Shown: one piece after another, positions 1-6,253 of the stretch
How positions within the stretch are numbered: the stretch's first letter is position 1
Layout: each line of letters opens with the position of its first letter
Source: Planctomycetaceae bacterium
GTDB taxonomy: Bacteria; Planctomycetota; Planctomycetia; Pirellulales; Thermoguttaceae
Assembly (NCBI GenBank): GCA_009783865.1
Contig: WRCR01000210.1
Coordinates: forward strand, 1-7,085
DNA length: 7,085 bases
Direction: 5' to 3'
Notes under the pieces: model-generated
Seen by the model: only the letters and a program-made list of their open reading frames with translations
Database searches by the model: none
What the model was told of the DNA's origin: nothing
Position numbers and translations under genes: made by a program

Positions 1-1
1 C

Positions 2-58
2 GGTTTACTCGTCAAAACCGTCATAGAACGAATTACTAAAAACGGCAAACCGGAATAA
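2..58 (+). CDS. C-terminal end of an upstream gene (partial, unidentified)
   Basis: The frame beginning at base 2 is open from the window edge to a TAA at 56-58 and encodes 18 residues ending ...VIERITKNGKPE. The other two forward frames stop within 40 bases. The peptide is an amphipathic, charged tail of the kind seen at the end of soluble proteins. That, and the position just ahead of a same-strand gene, is the only evidence. The product cannot be named from so little. It could also be a chance open frame at the window edge. Confidence 0.4.
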   Translation, partial: GLLVKTVIERITKNGKPE

Positions 59-93
59 TCGGAAAAAGCCGTATTGCGTCTGATTGTTTCGGG

Positions 94-123
94 TTGAAGA
101 TGCCGAAAAGACAAAGGGATATT
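94..123 (+). promoter_or_regulatory. weak candidate promoter for the beta-propeller gene
   Basis: TTGAAG at 94-99 and GATATT at 118-123 match the sigma-70 -35 and -10 boxes at four of six positions each, with an 18-base spacer. They lie in the 135-base gap between the upstream stop codon and the ATG at 194. No strong terminator separates the two genes, so read-through from upstream is equally possible. Confidence 0.25.
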
Positions 124-193
124 TTACCTGCCGGCTGTGTATCCCCGTTGTAATACGCCGGTCGTTCCATGCTCAAATTTTTCTTTGACGATT

Positions 194-1894
194 ATGACCG
201 GAAAGCAATACTTCAGAAAAAACATCGGGACGTTTTCGGTTTTCCGCAGCATTTCGATACGCGCCTTTGCGGTATTGTGTGCGGCGGCGGTATTTACTGT
301 TTTCAGCGGCGGCGGCGCAATTCAAGCGGCAGAGTCACGTATCATTGCGCAAGATGATATTGCACCGATGGGACTGTCAAGGATATGGTTCAATCAGGTT
401 ACGCTTGACTCTTCGCGCAGTAAAGTTCTTCACGCTATCCTTGAAGGCGATGCGGTTTTCGTCGTTACGAGCAACGCGCTGCTGACTTCTATTGACTCCG
501 CAACGGGCAAAACCAATTGGGTTCGCCGACTCGGCAATCGAGATTCGTCCTATGAAGAACCGGCGGTGAACAGCCGAATGGTCGCTGTTCAGAACGCAAC
601 GGATATATTTATTTTCGACCGGCGGAATGGAAAACTTCTGCTTTCCATTAATTTGCCCGGTACTTCCTCGACTTCATGCGAACTAAGTGAGAATTACGCT
701 TACATTCCGTTGATAGATGGTCGTCTAGCCGCTTATCCGCTGATTGATATCAAAGCAGCAGAAGGTTCCGTAAAAAGCAGCAAGAGCGGTGTATCCAGAG
801 ATGAAGGGCAGGCGGCGGCTGCGGAAGACGACATGGAAACCGATGAAGATTCGCCCGCAAAATCGACGGAGAAAGAAGAATTTATCGAAAACATTAAAAA
901 ACAGTTTGCCGAAGTAAAGAGCAAACTCTATCCCGTCGAAAAACCCGAACCAAATGAAATTCCGATTGTTCTGGAAAGAATTTCCGGTATTCCGATGATA
1001 ACCCAATCTTTCGGAATAATAACGGTTAAGCCGAAAATTGCATCGCAGATTGTCACGTTGGACGGTACAAAGCATCATGAAATCGTTACTTGGGTTAATA
1101 ACCGCGGTTTCTTGTTGGCAGCAAACATCACTGCTCTTTCCCGCGAAAAGATTTCATTGCAGTATAAAATTGATACAAGCGGACAACATTATTTTCTAGG
1201 GGCAGACAGAATTGCACAGCGTGAAATAACAGCAGGAAAAGAAATTGCGGCACAACCGGTGTTAAATCAAAGTGTACCGCCGCTTTATTCTGACGGACGG
1301 AATGCCGCAATTCAGAGTTCTATTCTTTTCGGTACAAAGTCGGGATTTGTTATCGCGGTGAAAGACAGAACCGGTGAGATATTATGGCAGTTTGCGGCAA
1401 ACGGTCCTGTGTCAGAACGCATCGGCATTATCGGAGCGGAGGTATATGCTGCAACGGCAGAAGGACTGCATGCCGTTGATTTTTTCACCGGAAATCAAAA
1501 ATGGTTCGCCCGCGGAGTAGCTCGTTTCGTTACCGCTTCCAAAACAAAGATTTATGGAGTTGACCGCAACAGCCAACTGGTTGTGCTTGACCGGAAAACC
1601 GGACGAGTATTGCGTTCTTTCAATGTCAGAAAATACGGTAAAATTCTGTTTAACATCGAAACGGACCGTCTTTATCTGATAACGGAAACCGGCATGGTTC
1701 AATGTCTTGCCGAAAGACAGTTGCGGGAAGATGCAGCGGCAGAAGATATTACACCGATTGTACAACACCGGTACAATTGTGCTCAAAACGCCGTTGTGTT
1801 CGGCGGCGGAACTGTTCCTGAACTATACTGGATGGCTGAACTCGCAGCGTCGGAAGACGGAGCGGAAAAAGAGGATACGGAAGAGAAAGAATAA
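194..1894 (+). CDS. secreted PQQ-like beta-propeller repeat protein
   Basis: A 566-residue exported protein made mostly of beta-propeller blades of the PQQ/BamB type. Such proteins usually serve as binding or scaffold modules at the envelope; the ligand is unknown here. I chose the ATG at 194 over the GTG at 137 because it starts a clean signal peptide: basic N-terminus, hydrophobic stretch at about residues 24-38, probable cleavage after Ala45 (AIQA-AES). The hydrophobic stretch has no lipobox, so it is not predicted to be a lipoprotein. Blade motifs with the tG-x-x-x-W pattern occur near residues 97-109 (SIDSATGKTNW), 139-148, 386-398 (AVKDRTGEILW), 426-437 and 462-473. Between blades, residues about 186-256 form an acidic/Lys-rich, probably disordered insert, and the C-terminus is also acidic (ending EEKE). 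The N-terminal pattern GLSRIWFNQV resembles planctomycete proteins I recall. No quinoprotein dehydrogenase catalytic motif is visible, so enzyme activity is not claimed. It converges on the next gene with 19 bases between stop codons. Confidence 0.85.
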   Translation: MTGKQYFRKNIGTFSVFRSISIRAFAVLCAAAVFTVFSGGGAIQAAESRIIAQDDIAPMGLSRIWFNQVTLDSSRSKVLHAILEGDAVFVVTSNALLTSIDSATGKTNWVRRLGNRDSSYEEPAVNSRMVAVQNATDIFIFDRRNGKLLLSINLPGTSSTSCELSENYAYIPLIDGRLAAYPLIDIKAAEGSVKSSKSGVSRDEGQAAAAEDDMETDEDSPAKSTEKEEFIENIKKQFAEVKSKLYPVEKPEPNEIPIVLERISGIPMITQSFGIITVKPKIASQIVTLDGTKHHEIVTWVNNRGFLLAANITALSREKISLQYKIDTSGQHYFLGADRIAQREITAGKEIAAQPVLNQSVPPLYSDGRNAAIQSSILFGTKSGFVIAVKDRTGEILWQFAANGPVSERIGIIGAEVYAATAEGLHAVDFFTGNQKWFARGVARFVTASKTKIYGVDRNSQLVVLDRKTGRVLRSFNVRKYGKILFNIETDRLYLITETGMVQCLAERQLREDAAAEDITPIVQHRYNCAQNAVVFGGGTVPELYWMAELAASEDGAEKEDTEEKE

Positions 1895-1913
1895 GCCGGT
1901 GATAGTTCGTTGA

Positions 1914-3008
1914 TTATTTTGCTTTCCGAATGGTTGTCAGCAAGTCGGTTAGGTGTTTCGATTCCAGTTTCAGCAGAGCGATAATGTGTTCTGCTGAAGC
2001 GGTGCTTCTCGAAAGCAGTTTAACGCTTTCTGTATCATCGTGACTTGTTAACTGCCGTTCTGAATCCGTCTTTCCGCCGTTCATTTCTTCAAGATACTGC
2101 ACCGCTAGTGCATGAAGCACACTCCAATCGGAAATAGTATTTACTTCGCAGTCCTGTTCTGCAAGAGCATAACGGTATTCTTCGTTAAGTTTCTGTTTCA
2201 GAAAATCGAATGAATTGCCGTGAATAACCTGAAAGATAAACTGGGAATACGGGTCGAAAGAACGTACCGGAATTTTCGGGTTTGTTTCATCTGTGATTAC
2301 TTTATGCGGGATGCCGGACAAAGCCGACAATTCCTCGACCCTCCGTTTGTTTTCATTCACAAGAATTAAACGGAATATATGACTTTCCGAAATGTGTGTT
2401 TCCGTTGAAAACGATAACTCGGTTCTGAAGCGCAGCGGCAACAGAGAAAACAACGCTTTCAGAAACGCAAGCGGCGGTATTGTTTTCGGCAGCGTCAGCA
2501 GCAAACTGACGTTGTCGGAAACGTTCTGAATAATCTCAGCGGTTTTATATGCTCCGAAAGAAGCGCAAATGTTCTTTACGGAGACATTATCAAATAATTC
2601 TATGTTTTTCGGAAAAACAACCGGAGGGCGTAAGCCCTCCGCTCTTTCGTGTTGCCATTTTTCTTCCAGTAAAAATGGATTGTTACCGTAAAACAGCAGC
2701 GTTTCCGGCGGAATGATAGAAACCAGTACCTGAAAGGTTCCTTTCATGAAAATATGCGGCATAAGAGCGGGACGCTTTTGCGTTCCGTTTATAATACGCC
2801 CAAAAGCAAAACATCCGCTAGGCAGCGGATGGAAGAACAAACTCGTCCGGCGGGTTTGAATCTGGTTTTTCGCCTTATCTTCACTGAACCAAGCGGCAAT
2901 TTCCTCGACATCGCAAAAAGACACAGTACCAGAGCGGGCAGCAATTTCAACGGTCCTGCTGCCACTTGCGGTTCGGACGATAAGATGTATCTGTTCAACG
3001 GGCTTCAC
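1914..3008 (-). CDS. GAP1-like (GTPase-associated) planctomycete protein, function unknown
   Basis: A soluble protein of 364 residues with no signal peptide or membrane segment. The start is GTG at 3008-3006: an in-frame stop lies six bases upstream, and the next in-frame Met is at about residue 83, after conserved-looking sequence. Three blocks look family-conserved: FHPLPSGCFAFGR (about 59-71), IIPPETLLFYGNNPF (98-112) and LLPLRFRTELSFSTE (189-203), followed by IFRLILV. I recall these patterns from planctomycete hypothetical proteins, and the last block resembles the middle domain of GTPase-associated protein 1 (GAP1), proposed as a core part of GTPase-centred conflict systems. The assignment is from memory and tentative. 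No GTPase gene lies nearby in this window. The gene follows the permease with 58 bases between them and is probably co-transcribed with it. No Shine-Dalgarno is visible. Two perfect hairpins lie inside the coding sequence (2622-2641, 2812-2831). Confidence 0.7.
   Translation of the reverse strand: MKPVEQIHLIVRTASGSRTVEIAARSGTVSFCDVEEIAAWFSEDKAKNQIQTRRTSLFFHPLPSGCFAFGRIINGTQKRPALMPHIFMKGTFQVLVSIIPPETLLFYGNNPFLLEEKWQHERAEGLRPPVVFPKNIELFDNVSVKNICASFGAYKTAEIIQNVSDNVSLLLTLPKTIPPLAFLKALFSLLPLRFRTELSFSTETHISESHIFRLILVNENKRRVEELSALSGIPHKVITDETNPKIPVRSFDPYSQFIFQVIHGNSFDFLKQKLNEEYRYALAEQDCEVNTISDWSVLHALAVQYLEEMNGGKTDSERQLTSHDDTESVKLLSRSTASAEHIIALLKLESKHLTDLLTTIRKAK
2622..2641. repeat. perfect 8-bp-stem palindrome inside a coding gene (REP-like)
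   Basis: CGGAGGGC-GTAA-GCCCTCCG forms a perfect GC-rich stem of eight base pairs with a four-base loop. On the + strand the loop is GTAA, a GNRA tetraloop. On the coding (-) strand the loop is TTAC, and the stem is followed by GTTGTTTTT, which resembles an intrinsic terminator. It is read in frame as part of AEGLRPPV near residues 123-130 of the GAP1-like protein. Compact palindromes of this GGAGGGC/GCCCTCC type recur in planctomycete genomes as far as I recall. Only one copy is seen here. Confidence 0.6.
2812..2831. repeat. second perfect 8-bp-stem hairpin in the same gene
   Basis: CATCCGCT-AGGC-AGCGGATG is a perfect inverted repeat of eight base pairs with a four-base loop. On the coding (-) strand it is followed by TTTTGCTTTT, so it also has an intrinsic-terminator-like layout. 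It encodes HPLPSG, which appears to be a conserved motif of the protein, so this one is more likely constrained by protein sequence than inserted. Confidence 0.5.
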
Positions 3009-3016
3009 ATTTTTTT

Positions 3017-3053
3017 AGCGTAGGCGTATTTCAAAAATACAGTAATCATACGC
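3017..3053. repeat. overlapping inverted repeats between permease and GAP1-like gene
   Basis: The 58-base gap holds a tight hairpin, GTATTT (3026-3031), loop CAA, AAATAC (3035-3040), and a competing pairing of GCGTAT (3024-3029) with ATACGC (3048-3053). A further GCGTA at 3018-3022 could pair with the same right arm. No T-run follows on the - strand, so a terminator is not supported. It may influence mRNA processing or the level of the downstream gene, or mean nothing. Confidence 0.35.
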
Positions 3054-3066
3054 AACGTTGACTAAT

Positions 3067-4647
3067 TTAATCAATTCTTTGCGGCAGGTCAATCTTCTTT
3101 GACTGCAAGCCGATAGACGCAAACACGATGTAGAGAACGAAACCGACTACAAACGCCGAAAGCGGCGGACACGGAATTTCAATTCCATACGGCATCGTCT
3201 CTCCCATGAACTTTGTCACTACAAGCGTCGCACCTCCGACAATGAAGCCGAAGAACCACGACAGCCAGCCCGCTGGATTGAAACCCTCACGAGGTCCTGC
3301 CCAGCGGAAACCGGAAAGAATATAATCGGCTGCCATTGCTCCGCAGATTGGTCCGAAGGATGCGCCGATGACCGTGAAGACATCGCCTGCTTTTCCGGCA
3401 TAACCGGTTACGACCAGCGCAATCGCTGCCGCAACACCGACTCCACAGGAACCCCAAGGATTGATTTTCGGGAACGAGGTCTTGATGCATTCCGCTGCAA
3501 TCAAGGTGCAGAAACAAGCGGACGGAAATGCCGCTACCGCAAGCAGAAACATTGCAGGTTTTGCATACTGTTCGCTGAAAATCAATGCGAACAGTTGAGT
3601 CGCATTGTAATTGGTTAATAAGTCCGTTTGACCGGAATCAAGTGCAAGTTTCTGCGCACCGGCAACGGCAATTAACGCAATGGCACCGCTCAAAATGGTC
3701 GGTACAACGATACCGAAGAATCCTCCGAATTGGACACTGACTCTGCTGCGGACAACGGAACAAATCCCGACACCGGCAGCACCTGCCGTTGCGAAAAAGC
3801 CGATAACGTAAGCACACATCAATGAAAACACACCCCATTGCGGATTACCATAAAGCGCAGCGGGTTTCATCTCGGCAACCTGTTTCTTTGCGAGATATTG
3901 TCCTTCCAACTCTTTGAATTCAGCCCGTTTCGCTTTGTCCGCCACAACAGAATAACCGTTGGCTTTCACGAAATCATCAACGTCCGTAAAGTGTTTCGGT
4001 AATTCGGCTTGTGCCGCCGCAATTCTCTTGTCTTCGGCTGCCATCATTTTTGTTGTGTCAAATTCCTGATATGTCGGCAGTGTTTTGAACAACATAAAAC
4101 CAAGAATCACAATCGGAATGATGGGCATGAAGGATGCAACTGCGCCGACATATTTAATTCCTTTCAGTCCCATAAACATCGCAATCAACGCCCAAATTAT
4201 CGACACGATAAGATGGGTGGGCGACATTTTGTCAAATCCGAAGGTAGCAGCAAGAAGGAGACCGGAGAAAAAAGCATTGACGCTTAGCCAGCCGAATTGC
4301 AGGAGTCCCATCAAAAGACCGGGCATCAGATATCCGCCGGTTACACCGTAGGTTGAAGTGCCGACAACTGCAAGCGGCAGACCGGTTTTCATTCCGAGCA
4401 GACCCGGCACCATGAAGAATAGTACGTGGCACAGGACGGCGGCGGTAACAAGTGCCGCTATGGCAAGCGGAAGTCCGCAGGCAAGGGTACCGCCTGCAAC
4501 GGCTTGACCGCCGGTTGGAACGTCTTGCCAGAAGACGAACCAGAGCATTACACCGGCGTAAGTTGCGGCTGCGGTAGTCAGCCAGCCGCTGCGAGATTCT
4601 TTCGGATTGGCATTTGCCGAAGAAACATAATCGGGAAGTTGTGACAT
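3067..4647 (-). CDS. NCS1-family permease (cytosine/purine-type nucleobase transporter)
   Basis: A 526-residue inner-membrane protein with about twelve hydrophobic segments, read as a secondary transporter of the nucleobase:cation symporter-1 family (LeuT fold). Supporting features are the N-terminal segment after GWLTTAAATYAGVM (about 21-34), the TM3-TM4 region GVTGGYLMPG then LLQFGWLSVNAFFSG (101-129), and the late motif GPICGAMAADYIL (432-444), equivalent to the family's GPxxGxMxADY signature. Substrate cannot be fixed; cytosine, purine, uracil/allantoin or thiamine-related compounds are all handled by this family. The protein is longer than usual because about 80 charged residues (about 190-268) sit between TM5 and TM6, on the outer face if the topology follows the family. 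The ATG at 4647 is preceded by a strong promoter but no Shine-Dalgarno. It is the first gene of a probable two-gene unit with the GAP1-like gene. Confidence 0.85.
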   Translation of the reverse strand: MSQLPDYVSSANANPKESRSGWLTTAAATYAGVMLWFVFWQDVPTGGQAVAGGTLACGLPLAIAALVTAAVLCHVLFFMVPGLLGMKTGLPLAVVGTSTYGVTGGYLMPGLLMGLLQFGWLSVNAFFSGLLLAATFGFDKMSPTHLIVSIIWALIAMFMGLKGIKYVGAVASFMPIIPIVILGFMLFKTLPTYQEFDTTKMMAAEDKRIAAAQAELPKHFTDVDDFVKANGYSVVADKAKRAEFKELEGQYLAKKQVAEMKPAALYGNPQWGVFSLMCAYVIGFFATAGAAGVGICSVVRSRVSVQFGGFFGIVVPTILSGAIALIAVAGAQKLALDSGQTDLLTNYNATQLFALIFSEQYAKPAMFLLAVAAFPSACFCTLIAAECIKTSFPKINPWGSCGVGVAAAIALVVTGYAGKAGDVFTVIGASFGPICGAMAADYILSGFRWAGPREGFNPAGWLSWFFGFIVGGATLVVTKFMGETMPYGIEIPCPPLSAFVVGFVLYIVFASIGLQSKKIDLPQRID

Positions 4648-5004
4648 AGTTTTTGAGCGGTTAAATAGTAAAAGGTAAGATAGAAAACGACACTGCTATT
4701 AAAACATATTTAATCGGAAAAGTCAAGATACAGCGGCTCCGGAGCAAGTGACAAACCGCCTGACAACAAGCCCTGACCGAAAAATTTTTGCAAAGCCGAA
4801 CCCCTAAAAAACAAGGCGCAAGTACCCGCCAATGACTGTATTTTACCTGAACTACTTGATTTAGCATTTTCTTACCCATTTTAACAATTCATAGAAAAAT
4901 TTAAAAAGGTTACTCACGATTTGCATAATTACTCTCGGTAAAAAAAGCCGAAACTCTTGCCGGGAAATGCCGACGAGATACACATTAAGATTGTATGGCG
5001 TTTT
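4648..5004. other. intergenic region between permease and galT, no gene
   Basis: These 357 bases hold the permease promoter and, just upstream of it, the perfect palindrome GCTCCGGAGC (4736-4745). Next come two tandem 12-base units, TGACAAACCGCC (4749-4760) and TGACAACAAGCC (4761-4772), identical at nine of twelve positions. A palindromic AAAAATTTTT lies at 4780-4789. The right half is AT-rich. Short open frames here show no protein-like character. No RNA gene and no clear terminator for galT was found; a T7 run on the - strand near 4940-4946 is not preceded by a convincing stem. Confidence 0.6.
4698..4726 (-). promoter_or_regulatory. sigma-70-type promoter of the permease unit
   Basis: Read on the - strand, TTGACT (4726-4721) and TTTAAT (4703-4698) each match the consensus at five of six positions and are separated by exactly 17 bases. 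Transcription would start near 4691, giving a leader of about 44 bases, too short for a typical purine riboswitch aptamer. Confidence 0.6.
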
Positions 5005-6108
5005 TCAACGATTGCAACAGGGCGGAAAAGAATCTCTTAACATCTTTGCGGCGGTCTCCGGCGAAACGGGATTGATATGCAAGGCGGTTCCCCATTCAAA
5101 ACCAGCCGCTCTCGCCAAACTCGGAAGTATTGTCAACGACCAATGAAACAGTTCTTCATTATCGTCTTTGTATTCCGTCGGCAGCACAAATGAGTTGCTG
5201 TGTAAAACAAAATTGTATGCCATGTTTTTACTAACACGTGAAGTTGTTTTTTTCAACTTCTGCACCATTCTTCGGACAAGCAGCGCAAATTCGGAAAGAA
5301 CTGTCTCATCGGCAATAACTGCATCAAAGTCCGCCTGATGTTTCTTCGGATATACTTTGATTTCACCGGCAAATCTGCTTGCAAAAGGACATAACGCAAC
5401 GAAATGTTCCGTCTCCTCGATGATGCGTTTTTGCTCCGTCAATTCCGTTTCAAGCATGCTGCACCAATAGCAACGCTGCGTTTTGTTTCTGTAATCGGCG
5501 GCATTTTTCAGCAGTTGCCGAAAAGCATTCGGAATGAACGGCATTGCTATCAGTTGACTGTGCGAGTGCGGGATTGACGCACCGGCAGCCGCGCCGACAT
5601 TCTTGAAAATTTGGACGAAAGCCCAACGGTTTTCCTGCCGCAGTGCCGCTATACGTTCACCATAAATGCGGAACATGTTTTCCGCTTCTGTTTCTGTCAT
5701 TTCGGAAACGCACAAAATATGGCGCGGCGTCTCCACGATAACTTCGTGATGCCCAACTCCTTCGATGGGAATCGGTGAACCAGCGTCTGCTGCTTGCACT
5801 GTTGATTCGGCAAGATAATTTTGAAACGAAGTGCAATCGGGAAATCTTTCGTCATCGCGGAGGACTGCCGGATATTTATTTTGAATGACCCGCACTTGCC
5901 AGCCGGTCGCATCACGGGGAGAGTCAGCGGGACGATACGCAGCAAACTCGCAGGGAGTCATCATCTCATTGCCTTCGCAGAAGGGACAATGAGCGCGCTT
6001 GGCATCGGAACCGTTGTTTTCAATGTCAAACTGATGCGGTCGGGCCATACGCTCTTCGGCAATGAGAACGGTTTGTCCAGTCAGCGGGTCGCAGCGGTAT
6101 TCCGGCAT
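5005..6108 (-). CDS. galT: galactose-1-phosphate uridylyltransferase
   Basis: A cytoplasmic enzyme of 367 residues from the HIT superfamily. It exchanges UMP between UDP-glucose and galactose-1-phosphate in the Leloir pathway. The start at 6108 gives MPEYRCDPLTG, the typical GalT N-terminus; the frame stays open for 67 more codons upstream, but that part is not family-like and would overlap the divergent gene. Visible motifs are the zinc pair CPFC (41-44), GVGHHEV (117-123), GAAAGASIPHSHSQ (172-185) with His183 as the expected uridylylated nucleophile and Gln185 as its partner, a second Cys pair CYWC (213-216), and the C-terminal AGFEWGTALHINPVSPETAAK. The usual HWHxE-type motif reads FHWSLT (321-326), losing the second His and the Glu. 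Length fits the shorter bacterial GalT group. ADP-glucose phosphorylase-like activity is an alternative within the family. No galactokinase or epimerase gene lies alongside, and no Shine-Dalgarno is visible. Confidence 0.88.
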   Translation of the reverse strand: MPEYRCDPLTGQTVLIAEERMARPHQFDIENNGSDAKRAHCPFCEGNEMMTPCEFAAYRPADSPRDATGWQVRVIQNKYPAVLRDDERFPDCTSFQNYLAESTVQAADAGSPIPIEGVGHHEVIVETPRHILCVSEMTETEAENMFRIYGERIAALRQENRWAFVQIFKNVGAAAGASIPHSHSQLIAMPFIPNAFRQLLKNAADYRNKTQRCYWCSMLETELTEQKRIIEETEHFVALCPFASRFAGEIKVYPKKHQADFDAVIADETVLSEFALLVRRMVQKLKKTTSRVSKNMAYNFVLHSNSFVLPTEYKDDNEELFHWSLTILPSLARAAGFEWGTALHINPVSPETAAKMLRDSFPPCCNR

Positions 6109-6194
6109 ATTCGTCAAAAGATAATACAGATTAACACGACGGGTCTTATGTACGTATTTTACCTTGTGAAAAAATTTTTCATAGATAATATGAG

Positions 6195-6219
6195 AGCCGG
6201 AGTACCGGCTAAGTGCACT
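6195..6219. promoter_or_regulatory. two adjacent dyads in the divergent galT / synthase region
   Basis: AGCCGG-AGTA-CCGGCT (6195-6210) is a perfect inverted repeat with six-base arms. It is followed at once by the palindrome AGTGCACT (6212-6219). The left arm plus one base, AGCCGGA, recurs at 6234-6240. They sit in the 145 bases between two divergent genes, where operators are common. No T-run follows on either strand, so they are not terminators. No regulator gene is visible. Confidence 0.35.
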
Positions 6220-6243
6220 GCTCTTTATTCCGCAGCCGGATTT

Positions 6244-6252
6244 TGTTATACT
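6244..6252 (+). promoter_or_regulatory. extended -10 promoter motif for the squalene/phytoene synthase gene
   Basis: TG-T-TATACT matches the extended -10 element TGnTATAAT at all but one defined base. The -35 region 17 bases upstream (TTTATT) is poor, as extended -10 promoters allow. Transcription would begin near 6259, downstream of the ATG at 6254. If the promoter is real, translation should therefore start at the in-frame ATG at 6287. Confidence 0.4.
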
Positions 6253-6253
6253 A

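Noticed and set aside
137..193. GTG start 19 codons upstream for the beta-propeller protein
   Set aside because: It would add Cys/Pro-rich residues ahead of a clear signal peptide and has no ribosome binding site.
725..1078. Open frame of 117 codons on the - strand
   Set aside because: Shadow of the beta-propeller gene's acidic insert, giving a Phe/Arg-rich peptide without recognisable character.
4009..4351. Two + strand open frames inside the permease
   Set aside because: Antisense shadows of a gene with clear membrane-protein character in the other strand.
4521..4537. Six-base inverted repeat CGTCTT/AAGACG inside the permease gene
   Set aside because: Short, in coding sequence and without a T-run; expected by chance in a window this size.
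4661..4879. Short - strand open frame upstream of the permease
   Set aside because: It covers the permease promoter, has no family features, and its composition looks like random intergenic translation.
4936..4965. Possible intrinsic terminator downstream of galT on the - strand
   Set aside because: There is a T7 run, but the preceding sequence holds only direct CGGC repeats and no stem of useful length.
5240..5260. Seven-base inverted repeat around an A7/T7 run inside galT
   Set aside because: The reading frame around the A-run does not fit a slippery heptamer, and the protein continues normally, so programmed frameshifting is not supported.
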